Source: Collybiopsis luxurians FD-317 M1
Lineage: Eukaryota > Basidiomycota > Agaricomycetes > Agaricales > Omphalotaceae
NCBI GenBank assembly: GCA_000827265.1
Contig: KN834770.1
Span: forward strand, 624,104 to 688,103
DNA length: 64,000 bases
Direction of reading: 5' to 3'
Within the stretch, counting starts at the first letter, position 1, and each line of letters starts with the position of its first letter. A model generated the notes under the pieces. The model did no database searches and was not told the origin of the DNA. It worked only from the letters and a program-made list of their open reading frames with translations. The position numbers were made by a program, and so were the translations under genes. Of the stretch, positions 10,647 to 22,400 are shown one piece after another.

Positions 10647-13600
10647 ATGAATCTCTCCGCCTCAAGAATAGCAGTCAGATTAAGTGCACCCCGTTCTTTT
10701 ACTAGGTCACGGCTCCTTCAAAGGGGTTCAGCCGTCGGACGTGTGCTGCCTGTACCCATTGCACGCCATGGATTTCAGGTCATCTCTACGCGGAATTATG
10801 CTTCAGGTCCGGGCGGAGGAAGTGGAGGCTTTCCTGGGTTTAGTTTGGGCCCTCAACATAAGAAAGGAGACGCGTTGAAGGAATATGTAAGTTTCATTTG
10901 TCTTAACCAACATGCATCTAATACACCTTACCTAGAGTGTAGACCTGACTGAAATGGCGAAGGAAGGAAAACTGGATCCTACCATTGGGAGGGACGAAGA
11001 AATTCGCCGGACTATCCAAAGTACTTAAGTGTTTCAACCTTCATGCATGTGCTTTTATTGACTTCACTCAAGTACTTTCTCGAAGAACAAAATCCAATCC
11101 GGTCCTCATAGGCCCTCCAGGTTGAGACTTTCTCTTCTCTGTGTAATAAAAATGTGTTCATTGCCATGTAGGTGTTGGAAAGACGGCCATTTTGGAAGGG
11201 CTAGCAAGTCGCATCGTGGCGAAGGAGGTTCCGGAGGTACTGCTTATTTTAGCCCTACTTGTACTCCGTGTTAATGTGTACCTTCCAGTCTCTTCAAAAT
11301 AAGCGTGTATTATCGATCGACCTGTCCGCCATCATGGCCGGATCAGGGATTCGGGGTCAGTTTGAAGAAAAATTCAAGGCATTGATACGGGACATTGAGG
11401 AAGAAGCCGGAAATGTCATTTGTTTCATTGACGAAGTTCGTGAGTACTTCTCTCTGCTAAATCATCTATTTCGTTTTCACTTACCAATCTACCTCCCCAG
11501 ACACTCTCTTTCAGCTCGGTAAAGCAGAAGGAAGTATAGACGCGGGTCAAATGATAAAACCCGCTCTTGCTCGAGGTCTACAGCTTGTCGGAGCAACAAC
11601 TCGTGAGTGGAATTTCAGTGAGCCGTAAATCATAAGTTAATAACACTCTGCTTTAGCTGATGAATATCGCAAGACTATTGGGAAAGATGCCGCTTTGGAA
11701 CGTCGTTTCCAGCCGGTCAGTATCGACGAGCCTACTGTCGAGTCCACGATATCTATTCTTCGCGGGCTCAAACCCCGATACGAAGTCCATCACGGTGTTG
11801 AGATTTCTGATAGTGCGCTTGTTACAGGTGAGAACAGTCTAAATGTTATTCACTATATCAATTACTGAAAATGCTATCTTTATCAAGCTGCTGTATATTC
11901 CTCTCGATACATATCCGACCGCTTTCTCCCCGACAAAGCCATCGACCTCGTTGACGAAGCCGCATCTGCTCTACGACTCGCACAAGAATCTAAACCTGAC
12001 GAACTTGAGCAACTAGATCGAGACATAATGACACTTCAGATTGAACTTGAATCTCTCAAAAATGAATCTGATGTATTCAGTGTCGAGCGTCGGCACAAAG
12101 TCGAATCTGATCTCAAATACAAAAAAGACGAAGCAGAACGTTTGACCAAAATTTGGCAATCGGAGCGGGATAGGCTGGACAAGATAAAAAAACTGAAGGA
12201 GAGATTGGAGGAGACGAAGTATCAATTGGAAGTGGCGCAAAGGCAGGGACAGTACGACCTTGCTAGTCGGCTCAGGTTTGGTACCATTCCAGAGCTGGAG
12301 TCGCAATTGCCGAAGGAAGATACGGAGAATACGAGATCCGAGGAAGAAGGTCCACTGTCAATGTTACATGACAGAGTGACTCCGAATGATATCGCCAGAG
12401 TGGTCGCGAAAGCGACTGGAATTCCAGTTCAAAATCTGTTGAAGGGAGAAAAGGATAAGTTGGTGCATGTGCGTATGAATCTGTTTCCTTGTATTTGTTT
12501 TTGACGATGACTCTGTCTAGATGGAAGAGACTCTTCAAAAGCGAGTAGTCGGCCAAGATCACATCGTTCAGGCTATCAGTGATGCTGTACGAATGTCAAG
12601 AGCAGGTCTCCAGGCTCCCAATAGACCTGTTGCTTCTTTCCTCTTCCTAGGTCCTACGGGAGTCGGAAAAACGGAGTTGTGCAAAGCTCTTGCTGGATTC
12701 CTTTTCAACGATGAACAGCGGGGACTGTAAGTGTCTTGATCTCGCTCAGAAGCCAGAAGGCATTGACTTCGCGATGACTTCAGGATTAACATTAACATGT
12801 CTGAATACCACGACCGACATACTATCTCTCGTCTAATCGGTGCTGCGCCAGGTTATGTTGGCTTTGAAGAAGGCGGTACGTGTTTTTTTTTCCTTATCTT
12901 ATTAGTGAACTCTTCATTTAAGGAAACTCTAGGTCAACTGACGGAAGCCGTACGTCGCAAGCCCTACGCCGTCATTCTACTGGATGAACTTGAAAAAGCT
13001 CATAAAGACGTTGCCATGATTTTGCTCCAAATTCTTGACGAAGGCAGTGTCACGGACAGTCAAGGTCGTAAAGTGGACTTCAAGAATACGATCATCTGCC
13101 TCACAAGTAATCTTGGTACGTTTTCTGTTAACTTTATCTACGAGATCAAGATGCTCACTACATTTCGTGCGATAGGGAGTGACATTCTTGCCCATAAAAC
13201 CGCATGCAATGAAGACGGCGTCGTGCTACCCGATGCAAGGGAAGAAGTTCTTCAATGTACCCAGGAATATTTCCCTCCAGAGCTGCTCAACCGTCTCGAT
13301 TCGATGCTCGTATTCAACAAACTCTCAATGCAATCTATTCTTCAAGTCGTTACTCTGCGTCTGAATGATGTAGCTGAACGGCTCAAGAATAAGCGAATTA
13401 CCCTTGACGTTGACGATGCTGCTAGGGATTGGCTAGCGAAGCAGGGATATTCAGAGCTGTACGGTGCGAGAGCTATTGCTCGCGTTGTCCGCACAGACGT
13501 TTTATTCCCGTTGGCGCAAAAGTTGCTCAGGGGAACTATTCGAGATGGCGACACGGTGATCATTCGTGTTGGTGAAAACGGATCATCGTTGCACATCAAG

Positions 13601-13657
13601 GACAACCACTTGCCAGATCCCAACGCCTCTGAAGCACAGACAACAGAACATCTATGA
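10647..13657 (+). CDS. HSP78: Mitochondrial Hsp78, ClpB-type AAA+ disaggregase
   Basis: This is the ATP-driven disaggregase of the mitochondrial matrix that works with mtHsp70 to recover aggregated proteins. The gene has many short introns. The product begins with an Arg/Ser-rich presequence ([18 protein letters not shown]...) and a Gly-rich linker. It then enters [20 protein letters not shown] directly, so the ClpB N-domain is missing, as is usual for Hsp78. AAA-1 shows Walker A GPPGVGKT and a Walker B ending CFIDEV. The coiled-coil middle domain lies at about 12000-12330 (LEESK-type heptads, [20 protein letters not shown]). AAA-2 shows [45 protein letters not shown] and [10 protein letters not shown]. 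The start at 10647 is the first ATG with targeting character. It is separated from the preceding gene by 189 bp. Confidence 0.95.
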
Positions 13658-14547
13658 GCGAATTGCTTACACCCTACTCTAGACTTTGCCACCATCTCAC
13701 CATTTCGACGGTATAATACACTGTATCAGTAACACCCACAACTCATTGTATAATTGTAGCCACAGTAACTAGAGGGTACGGCATGAAGCGTTCAAAAAAA
13801 TCTGACATAGGAACGATCTCCATTGCATTCCAGCCTCGTTCTGCAGAGTCTTTGCGAGGAGGTAGTTAGTTTAGGAATGATCTCGCAACGAAAGCCAGCT
13901 ATCATCATGAGTTGAGGTTTCTGAACTTGCTTCGTATTACAAAAATAACAGATTCCGTCGGGTTATATATCCTTGTGAAAGAAATTACAACACCTATCGT
14001 GATTTGTCAATGAAAATTGCCTCCGTAATGCTGGGTAGTAACTTCCATCCATTCAAGATGACAGGGAGAGTCAAAGCGTAGGTGCGCGACAGACCCGACT
14101 CAGTCTTCAAGCGAGCTGGAAGCTTGTAAAGATCGCGGATTTGAGGAGCACACCGCAAAATCCCTCAGCCAGCGTATTCACAGTACGGATGATTCAAGAT
14201 GAAGATCTTTAGCGTTGGGAAGGTTTGCAGAGTGAAGACAATCGCGGCGCCCATCGAAGCTCTGCATATTCATATATCGACATAAAGCGCATTCTCTTCC
14301 GAAGACTGTCTTCGTCGGATAAACTCGTACTCATGTAATGGTATGGCCGTATGAGCTATTGCGCCTCGTAGTACATCGGGGACACGAGTTTGAGCAATCT
14401 CAGTCAGCAAAGACTGCAGGTCGAAAATCGGTGTGTTGCGGCGCACACAATACATGTACAGAACTGAATACACCCCACACAAATAAACAAAAAGAAAATT
14501 CGGTCAAAGCTGTCAATCGCCTGTGCGGCATCGTCATCTCCTCCAAC
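13658..14547. other. Intergenic region between convergent genes
   Basis: Nearly 0.9 kb lies between the convergent ends of Hsp78 and the polyol dehydrogenase. Short frames here (14270-14482 minus, 14338-14625 plus) lack recognisable motifs, and the second overlaps the 3' exon of the dehydrogenase. I see no RNA gene or repeat. Confidence 0.5.
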
Positions 14548-16204
14548 TCAATCCTGGATCTGCACCTTTATAGCCCCTTGAGCTGGGTCCGCTGCAACAT
14601 GGAATGCTGCGACAGCCTCCTCTAAGGTGAAGCGGTGGGTTACTAAAGGTTTGACATTAATGAGACCTCCTGCAATCAATCGGATTGCTTTCGGGTACTG
14701 AAGAATTGGTCAACTTTCTGACTGCTAGGGACTAGCGCATTCATAAACGCATACCTGGTTGGCATATCGATATTGGAATTGCACATCGATTTCATTAGCA
14801 CTAAGGTGCATGAAGGGGAACTATTTGCGAGATCAGAAAAAGTAAGCCACAGCTGTTGTAATCGCATACCACTTGCTCGTTCTTCCCGACGCCAATGATG
14901 AAGACTTTGGCTCCAAAGCCAACCGACTAAGGGGAAAACCGAATTAATTTGGAAAGTTCCACAGACATAAGACTCAAGAGATGAGGCGACGTACATAGAT
15001 AGCAGTATGTATGCTGCTTTCCACACCTGTACACTCCAGAGCAAGCCGCAAGGGACCACCCGCGACTTTCTTGATAGCTTCTGCCTGCTGCATAGGTGTC
15101 GCGTTCCTATCGATTAGGACAGTATGCACGCCGGGAACCAGAGATTTTGCAAAGTCTAAGCGGCTTTGGAAGAGGTCGGTTATGATGATGGGTTCAGCAC
15201 CTGCAGCTCTGGCGCTTAGAAGGGAAACCAAACCGATGGGACCGGCGCCGCTAAAAGTGGATATGTATCTTAGTCTACACATTGGATAGAGGTGACGAAA
15301 TGAGCTACCAGATGATGACTGGGTCTCCGAGACGCAAGCCAGCACGATCGATACCTGCAAGCGCGACTGCGAGCGGCTCACACAGGGAACCCTCCTCGAA
15401 AGAAACATTATCGGGAAGACGATGAAGCCATTGAGCGGGATGGACGTGCCAGCGAGTCAAGGTACCTAATTTCAGGTTGAGCAAGTATATATGAGACAAA
15501 TGATCCGTCATACCGTGGTATGGAGGAGTGGAAAAGAAGACTACGTCAGGGCATCCATTATAGCGACCCGTTCTGCAAGGATCACACGAAGGTTTGGAAC
15601 ACGGAACACCATTTTCCATAGCTACGCGGTCGCCTGAATGTAAAAATTCCGGTCGGAGGGGCGTTAATAGACCACATTTGAACAACTGACCTACTTTCCA
15701 CTCAGTGACTCCTTCTCCTACTTCAATCACTTCTCCAGCAGATTCATGACCGGATCCACACTAGACGGGAAGTAAGAACTGTATAGTTCGCGGTCTCGGT
15801 TGATACTTACTTCGTCCCTTACGACCATCGAATCCCCGATGCGGCCGTGCTTCCAGAAGTGAACGTCACTCCTGCGCGGACAGGGAATGTAGCTCAAGTA
15901 AGTGAATAAGCTGAAAGGGCAATCTACTTGCCCGCATATACCAGTCGCACGAACGTGAACTAGGACTTGTCCTGGACCAGGCTTAGGTTTTGGTTTCTGA
16001 ACGAGGTGAATTTCATGGGCGGGATTCTAGCATACTCAATCAGTAACTCAACTATTTACGGATGAACTAGATGTATACATAGAACGCGGCAATGTTTAGT
16101 TCTTTCGATGGCTGTTCTCCTGCATTTAGGACGCGAAAATCTGGATGATCGAGGATATTTCTGGGATCATAGATGATTGGATTATCAGGTTGAACACTAG
16201 ACAT
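14548..16204 (-). CDS. Zinc-dependent medium-chain polyol dehydrogenase (xylitol/L-arabinitol/sorbitol type)
   Basis: An NAD-dependent alcohol oxidase of the MDR superfamily, probably acting on a pentitol or sorbitol in sugar-alcohol catabolism. The ATG at 16204 starts [15 protein letters not shown]. Seven or more exons follow, all with short introns. Conserved features are [20 protein letters not shown] (catalytic zinc Cys), [10 protein letters not shown] (zinc His-Glu), [28 protein letters not shown] (structural zinc cysteines), [20 protein letters not shown], and the Rossmann [18 protein letters not shown] with an acidic ITDLF at the end of beta-2, indicating NAD. It ends in [19 protein letters not shown]...KVQIQD. 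The catalytic Cys-Gly junction is produced by a GC-AG intron (15872-15931). Substrate choice among xylitol, arabinitol and sorbitol cannot be made reliably from sequence. Confidence 0.9.
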
Positions 16205-16493
16205 TGAAAATATGATATCGATGGGCGATGAAGATAAGAGAGATGTTCAAAGAATGTCCACTTGGGCCCATTATTATAATATCGGCAACTTCGGGCCGAG
16301 GTCGCGGTCCGAATGACGGCAAAATACGAGGCACGCGATTGTCAGCAGGACTGCTTAACACTGTGCCTCCATGTCTGCATACTTTACAAACGAAAAGGGC
16401 CTTGACAGATGTAAAGTGAGCGACATGGATTCATAGGTGATCTGGCAAGTGCCCCTTGTGTAAGGTACTTCCCCAAATTAAAGTGTTTCCGGT

Positions 16494-17390
16494 CTAAAAA
16501 ACATAGGGAAATAGTAGATACGGTACTTTATCAGCCCACTGCTTCCATTGGTCTCCAAATTCATTGGATAAAATGCTGTCCTCCGTCTTGGTGCGTATAA
16601 TTGAACCGTACACTGGAAATCATACCATGAGTTTCGCGCCCGAGGCTACTGAGCGACCAGGACGTACTTAGTGCAATCGACCATGCTATGTAGGCCATCG
16701 CGGTTGCCTTTCCGCCATAACTATCTAAAATTCCGCTCTGTCGCGTCCACGAATATGGACTACCCTGCCAGATAAGTACTCCCGTGCAAAGCATCAGCAT
16801 CCCAGTGTAGGACGGGTGTCTATCGATATCGGATAAACCATATTTCAGCGTGATTGAAAAACACCGAGACTTACCTTACAATTCGATAAGGGCCTGTGGT
16901 GATTAGCTTATGATTTTTCTGCACGGACACCTCGAATGTGAACAGTCTTCCAAGCACTCGGTAGCAACACCAACGCAGGGAGCCTCCCGCAATGATCAAA
17001 GTGATGCCCAAAACCACCCATGCGTCAGTTGTTTCTACAAGCTCTCTCGGATGACTATCTCTAGAAAGAAAAGCAACTGCTGGCTTTGCATATCTAGACC
17101 GTGGCAGAAGATCTCGAAAGACAATAACAGCAATTTCTGCTCCACCGACTAGCCAGACCACAGACTAGAGATGAATCCTTTTAATCGCGGATCGTGCCAT
17201 AATTATCCAAGGATATCCTTACTTTTTGAAAGAAAAAAGGCAGGGAATACTTCTGGAATAGCCTAGTTTTCTCTAGCCAATTCGGATATTCACGGGTATG
17301 AGTCGAAGGGGGATTTGGGGGTGTTAATGCTTTGTGGCTGATTATCAATGTAGAAAGGATCAAAAAAATCGCGAGCGAGGGGTTAATCAT
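16494..17390 (-). CDS. Isoprenylcysteine carboxyl methyltransferase-like protein, copy A
   Basis: An integral-membrane methyltransferase of the ICMT/Ste14-like family, which methylates C-terminal prenylcysteines at the ER. Four exons (17390-17223, 17164-16875, 16819-16668, 16612-16494) total 729 nt and give 242 aa. Hydrophobic segments occur at the N-terminus (LAIFLILSTLIISH), around VVWLVGGAEIAVIVF, at WVVLGITLIIAGG, at MLMLCTGVLIW and in exon 3. The ICMT signature spans GPYRIVRHPSYTG, created by joining exons 2 and 3. The C-terminal EFGDQWKQWADKVPY matches the family's FG-x-EW...VPY SAM-binding tail. It is a tandem duplicate of copy B at 18251-19140. Whether it modifies CaaX proteins or small molecules is not determined. 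Confidence 0.87.
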
Positions 17391-17435
17391 AGTTGCTGCA
17401 GGTTAAAGCAACAAGGAGTTCACTCGACGTAGGAA

Positions 17436-17446
17436 CTTATTTAAAA
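17436..17446 (-). promoter_or_regulatory. TATA-like element, ICMT-like copy A
   Basis: On the minus strand the sequence reads TTTTAAATAAG, about 46-56 bp before the ATG at 17390. The same element, with flanking ACGTAGG-type sequence, precedes copy B at the same distance, so it was duplicated and retained. Confidence 0.5.
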
Positions 17447-17759
17447 GCAGCTCGGAAATCCGGCTGCCAGGCCTCCAGGATGGCAGTCGTGATCCTTCGC
17501 GGGACACAACACATGAATAGCTCTTGGAATAGCTAGTCAGATGTACCAGAATGTACCATTGTCAAGAGTTCTATTACAATAGAAGCCGTTATCTATCCAC
17601 AAACAATTTTTTCAACAGGGAGGCTCAGACGTTTGACTTTTGACTTTTGAATTTTCTGAATTCAGTGAATACTTTGAACGGTCTGCGGTCCCCATGGTAA
17701 TCACCCTCAAAACTATCCTCGCGCCCAAAATATTCCGGTATGGGCGTAACACTAATTCA

Positions 17760-17792
17760 AAAGTCAAACGACTCAGCTTCTCGTTTGACTTT
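17760..17792. repeat. Perfect 12-bp inverted repeat with 9-nt loop
   Basis: AAAGTCAAACGA at 17760-17771 is the exact reverse complement of TCGTTTGACTTT at 17781-17792, with loop CTCAGCTTC. A further related GTTTGACTTTTGACTTTTGA segment lies at 17631-17650. It could be a hairpin or a remnant of a small inverted-repeat element. Confidence 0.6.
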
Positions 17793-18250
17793 GAAAAAAA
17801 AAAAACCATTACGGAGGGAAAAAATGATGAATACTGTTCAAATGCACATCATGACGGAGAACCTCAGATTTCCTGCATTATTGCCACCAGTTCCTCTCCA
17901 AAGGGCTATAAAACCTCCGGTGTGCATTCATGCACGCAAATTTCAGAGCAAATGCCTTTAGGTCAAGATGCACTGGCCAAGTCTCTGTGCCCTGATTTGC
18001 ATGAACCCATTTAAATTTACAAAAATATCTATCCGTGCATTAATTTACGAAATGATGGATATACCTTATTGAGGTTATTCCCGTATCATGAGCGTCCGAA
18101 TGCCTTTTTTTTTTGGTCTTTGTCGTGAAGGTTGGGGTGTGCGAACTTTTTACCTTTTTGAGTTTTTTCTTTTCCCATCTATAGCTCCGTCTTCTCATCT
18201 CTTTAGCCTTTCTGATCTCGCAGACTTACTAGCATTCTCTTGTAGATGGT

Positions 18251-19140
18251 CTAGAAAAAATACGGAAGTAGTAGATACGGTACTTTATCAGCCCATTGCT
18301 TCCATTGGTCTCCAAATTCATTGGATAAAATACTGTCCTCCGTCTTGGTGCGTATAATTGAAGCATACACTGAAGATCATACCATGAGTCTCGCGCCCGA
18401 TGCTATTGAACGACCAGGATGTACTTAGCGCAATTGACCACACTATGTAGGCTATTGCAATTGCCTTTCCTCCGTAGCTATCCAAAACTCCGCTCTGTCG
18501 TGTCCAAGAATGTGGTCCACCTTGCCAGATAAGTACACCCGCGCAAAGCATCAGCATACCAGTGTAAGATGGGTGTCTGTACGACGTCTAATATCCTCTC
18601 ATAATAATTGTGAAAAGAGACCTACCTTATAATTCGATAAGGACCGGTAGTGATAAGCTTATGATCTTTCTGCACGGACACTTCGAACGTGAATAATCTT
18701 CCAAGTACTCGATAGCACCACCAACGCAAGGTGCCTCCCACGGTGATCAAAAAGCTGCCCAAAACGAAATATGCGTCGAATGTTTCTATAAACTCTTCCC
18801 GGTTACTCTCTCCACAAAGCAAAGCCAGTGTCGGCTTTGAATATCTAGACCGCGGCAGCAGATCCCGGAAGAGAATTACAGTGATTTCTGCTCCGCCGAC
18901 TAGCCAGACCACGGACTAGAGGCATTTTTAAACCATACATCATGCTACAGCTATCTAACACCGACATACCTTTTGAAAGAAAAATGGAAGGGACAACTTC
19001 TGGAATATTAAAGTTCTCTCCAGCCAGTTCGGGTATTCACGAAGATGGGTCGAAGGGGGATTTGGAGGTGTCAGTCCTTTGTGGCTAATCACCAACGTAG
19101 AGAGGATCGAGAAAATCCAGAAGGTGGGGTGGTGGATCAT
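18251..19140 (-). CDS. Isoprenylcysteine carboxyl methyltransferase-like protein, copy B
   Basis: Tandem paralogue of the 16494-17390 gene, with the same four-exon plan. Exon 1 (19140-18970) starts MIHHPTFWIFSILSTLVISH; later exons give VVWLVGGAEITVILFRDLLPRS, LGRLFTFEVSVQKDHKLI and GPYRIIRHPSYTG. The last exon encodes NEFGDQWKQWADKVPYLLLPYFF before TAG. As in copy A, the real last exon is reached by splicing out a roughly 55-nt intron (GTACAT...TTCAG). Reading through that intron instead gives a false HGMIFSVCFN tail. The region encoded by late exon 2 (before the RHPSYTG signature) differs most from copy A, whereas the 3' end is nearly identical. Membrane topology and SAM-binding elements are intact, so both copies look functional. 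Confidence 0.87.
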
Positions 19141-19184
19141 AGTTGCCGCAGGTTAATCCCGCAGGTAGCTCCTTCACGTAGGAG

Positions 19185-19194
19185 CTTATTTAAA
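19185..19194 (-). promoter_or_regulatory. TATA-like element, ICMT-like copy B
   Basis: TTTAAATAAG on the minus strand, about 45-54 bp before the ATG at 19140, is the counterpart of the element upstream of copy A. The remaining spacer up to 19449 shows no gene. Confidence 0.5.
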
Positions 19195-19449
19195 GTCAAT
19201 CAAACAGCCGAAGATCCGGCTGCAAGCCTTAAATTCAAGATCGTACACATACAGTTGGTATTCTCAGCGGGACAGCACTGGAACCAACTAGTCAAAGCAC
19301 AGGGTCTATGGCCCGCTCGGCCAAGGACGTACGGAAACCCGATGCTTCTTGGCTATTATTCCACATAGGGAAGGGCTCAAGCATAGTAGTACACCGAACA
19401 TATTCATCAGATTTCAAACATAACCACGAGTACATCTCTTCTCCAAATA

Positions 19450-22400
19450 TTAGATTCGTAAATTACTGAGGGAATCCTCACCCATGGAGTCAGGGGTGGG
19501 TATGGCAAATCCTCCTGCAGCCTTGATAGCCTGCACCAGTGATTGGTACTCCTGTAAGAGCTCTTTGACCTCTCCAAGACGCAGGTCTTCTGCAGAAGTA
19601 CAGGCTAAGAAGTGCGCGTTCGGCAATGGCAGGTCAATTGTCGATATAGGTGGAGATGTAGCGGGGATAGATGGAACGACCTGCCCTTCTGCGGGATATT
19701 GGGGCATAGGCAGAACCGAAGATGACCCGGCAACAAGGAGAGATGATCTTCGCGACGCCGGAGGGGAGGGAGCCTGATTCTGCGAAAGGTATCAATCAAG
19801 ACGGCGGAAAAACAACTATCCGAGATGCAATTACCTTTTTAGACGAGCTGGCAGTGATCCCACTCGAAACTTTTGCCAACCTATCGCTCAGACTCCTCCT
19901 TGCCGCTCCCGCTGCACCGGCAACATTATCCAGTGGCGTCGACTTTTTCTGGTCCTTTTTCGAGGACGACAAGGATTTGCTACCAGACTTAGCTTTAGCT
20001 CGCCGTTTACCATCGCTCATCATGCTCTCAAAGCTCTTTATGCTTCGAGCGTCACTCGCAATGGCAGGTCTGGACTCGCTTGCATCGCTTTCTTCATCCT
20101 CATCCGAAGCCTGTGAATCTTTATGGCCGTCTTCCTCTTCTTCTTCATAGCTCTCATCCTCATCCCCATCTTCATCCATATCTTCCGTTGCCTCATCTTC
20201 CTCTGTACTCTCACCACCAAAGAGCGAACTAACGCCAGACTTTCGACTACGCACACTTCGTACACTACCCGGCCTCGACACACTGACCATTTCCTTCTCT
20301 CTCGAGTCTCCGGGCCCAGGCGTCGTGCTCCGTGTCAGATTGGGCATAGCAGGCATGTTGGGTATCGACGGCATAGCAGGAAGCTTTAAGCTTTTGATCG
20401 AGAATCCACTTTCTTTCCGGTCCATCATCTCTCTTGGATTGGGATTTACATTGTCTGGATTTTGCGCATGGGGATGGTTCCAAGGCGCCGCGGCTTGTGC
20501 AGAGCTAAGTGCAGGTGTCACTGGGGCGGGAGATCCCTCCGCGCCAAAATTAAAACCGGTTGGAAGAGAGCCCGGGAGAGACAAATTGACATTCATGCTC
20601 TTGAAAAGACCTCCGAATCCGCCGATAGATGAATCCATGACTCCGGACATGCCACTGAGGACCTTATTTGCAGAAGAGGACAGAGCGGAGGCTTGTTGTT
20701 CAACGCGAGTGCGGAGGGTAAAGGAAGAGGATAGGATGGGAGTGGTGGGTGCACTACCGTCTTTTGATGTTGCGGAATGTTGGGAACTCATCGATGCACG
20801 TCGGCTGCTGGATCTGCTCCCGATTGTTATTGGAAGACTCATAGGAACTGGGATCGGGATCGGTCCGTCTTCAGTATATACCGGAGTACCCCGCGCAGTA
20901 CGGGCATTCACAACACCCTCTAAATCCAAGTTTCCAATGAATTCGGCAACCGCCATTAGATTTACGAGGCAGTAGGTTTGCTCGCCAGTTGTACTTGAGC
21001 TACTTTGAGAAGACGTTTGGATGTGATGTGTGAAGAGGAAGCGCTGGGTGAAGAGGAGATGTGATATGAGGTTCGGGGGGTTGGATGTCACGACAGAGAG
21101 GATGAGAAGGGGAAAGAGGGTGTCTAGAGAGAATGAGGCTGCCTGGGACCGGGACTCATTGTTAGTGTCAGTAGCAGAATTCTGGGATTCTTCAGCATTA
21201 TCCTTCTCTACGGTTCCGAGTTCACTTGCGCCTTCTGCCCGTACCGCCTCTGCTTCTTGATTGCTCCCTTCAACATTGCTGTCGTCATCCGAAGCCTGGG
21301 GGAAAGTTTCGTCTTTCTTCCAAGGAACAGCTGTCTTCACCTCTTCTTCCTCAGTCTCGTGCGCAGATGACGATTGACGCTGAGACTCAGGTTGCGATTC
21401 AGACTTGGGTCCAGGCTCCTTCAAACTTATCGTGAAGGGCAGCTTGGAGAGACCATCTGCCCGCCAAAATGTAAGTCGCACTTAAATCTTCGAAATCAGG
21501 ACACCTACTCACCGACCAACACTCGATGCGCTCTCACCATCGCATCCGCTTTTTCCTTGGGGGTAAATACCTTTTCTATTCCACATATTTCATTTCCGCA
21601 GGCTTGAAGAATAGTCATTATTTCCTCTTCCATCTTCAATTTCTCGTCATCGTCCTGAGTTTCAGGCCCGACATCCAGATCCAGATCCTGTAGTCCGAAG
21701 TCAATCATCACCAAAGCGGCTATCCGAGAAGCCAGAGCACTGTCGTGTGTGGAATCAGTGATAATTTCAGTTGATTCAAGAATATTTGATTCATCAGTGT
21801 CGGTAGCTGGAGTTGCAATACTAATATTGGTTGTCCAGCTGGTACACGGGGAAGGGGCCGGAGATAGTCTGCGTTGAAGTCAGGATTTTTGTATGTTTGA
21901 ATCTTGACGTAAGACGTACCGCTCATAAATCCCTCCAGCACAACACAGCGCCCTCTCCGTTCGCTCTAGAATCTCCCTCTTTCTCTGCTCCTTCTCTTCA
22001 ACCGCGCTGCCCTCTTTCTCTGCTCCTTTTGATTCATCTCTTGTACTTGTCTCGGTCTCCGCGAATTCCGCCTCAGCCCATTCCTCAACAAGATCCTCAA
22101 CCTCACGATAAACGGACTGCCAACGAGCGCTGAGATCCTCAATCGCTTCCATTGCCCCGGTTTCCGCCTCCTTGCGGTTTTCAGCGTCACTATTATCAGA
22201 CCCGGCGCCAGCCGCGGACCCCCATCCCTCCTTGATACCGTAAGGGTTGACTTCATAAACGTAATAAACTGAGTCTGTGTGCGCATGCGAGGAAGTATGA
22301 GAAATATCAAGACTACGCTGGTGTTCCAATTCGGAAGTCTCCTTTCCCTCTCTTCTTTCCTGACTAGCTTCTCTATGAGCAGGGACAGACCCCGACCCTG

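Larger units (their letters stand above)
17391..18250. other. Intergenic spacer between the two ICMT-like genes, with inverted repeats
   Basis: The 860-bp spacer contains the promoter of copy A next to 17390. Further in is an AT-rich segment with a GTTTGACTTTTGA motif at 17631. A perfect 12-bp stem lies at 17760-17771 paired with 17781-17792. The rest, including poly-A and poly-T tracts near 17793-17815 and 18104-18113, shows no gene that I can support. Confidence 0.5.

Noticed and set aside
16561..16640. Read-through C-terminus (HGMISSVRFNYTHQDGG...) of ICMT-like copy A
   Set aside because: Splicing a roughly 55-nt GT-AG intron gives the conserved EFGDQWKQWADKVPY tail in both copies, so the read-through tail is intronic or out of frame.
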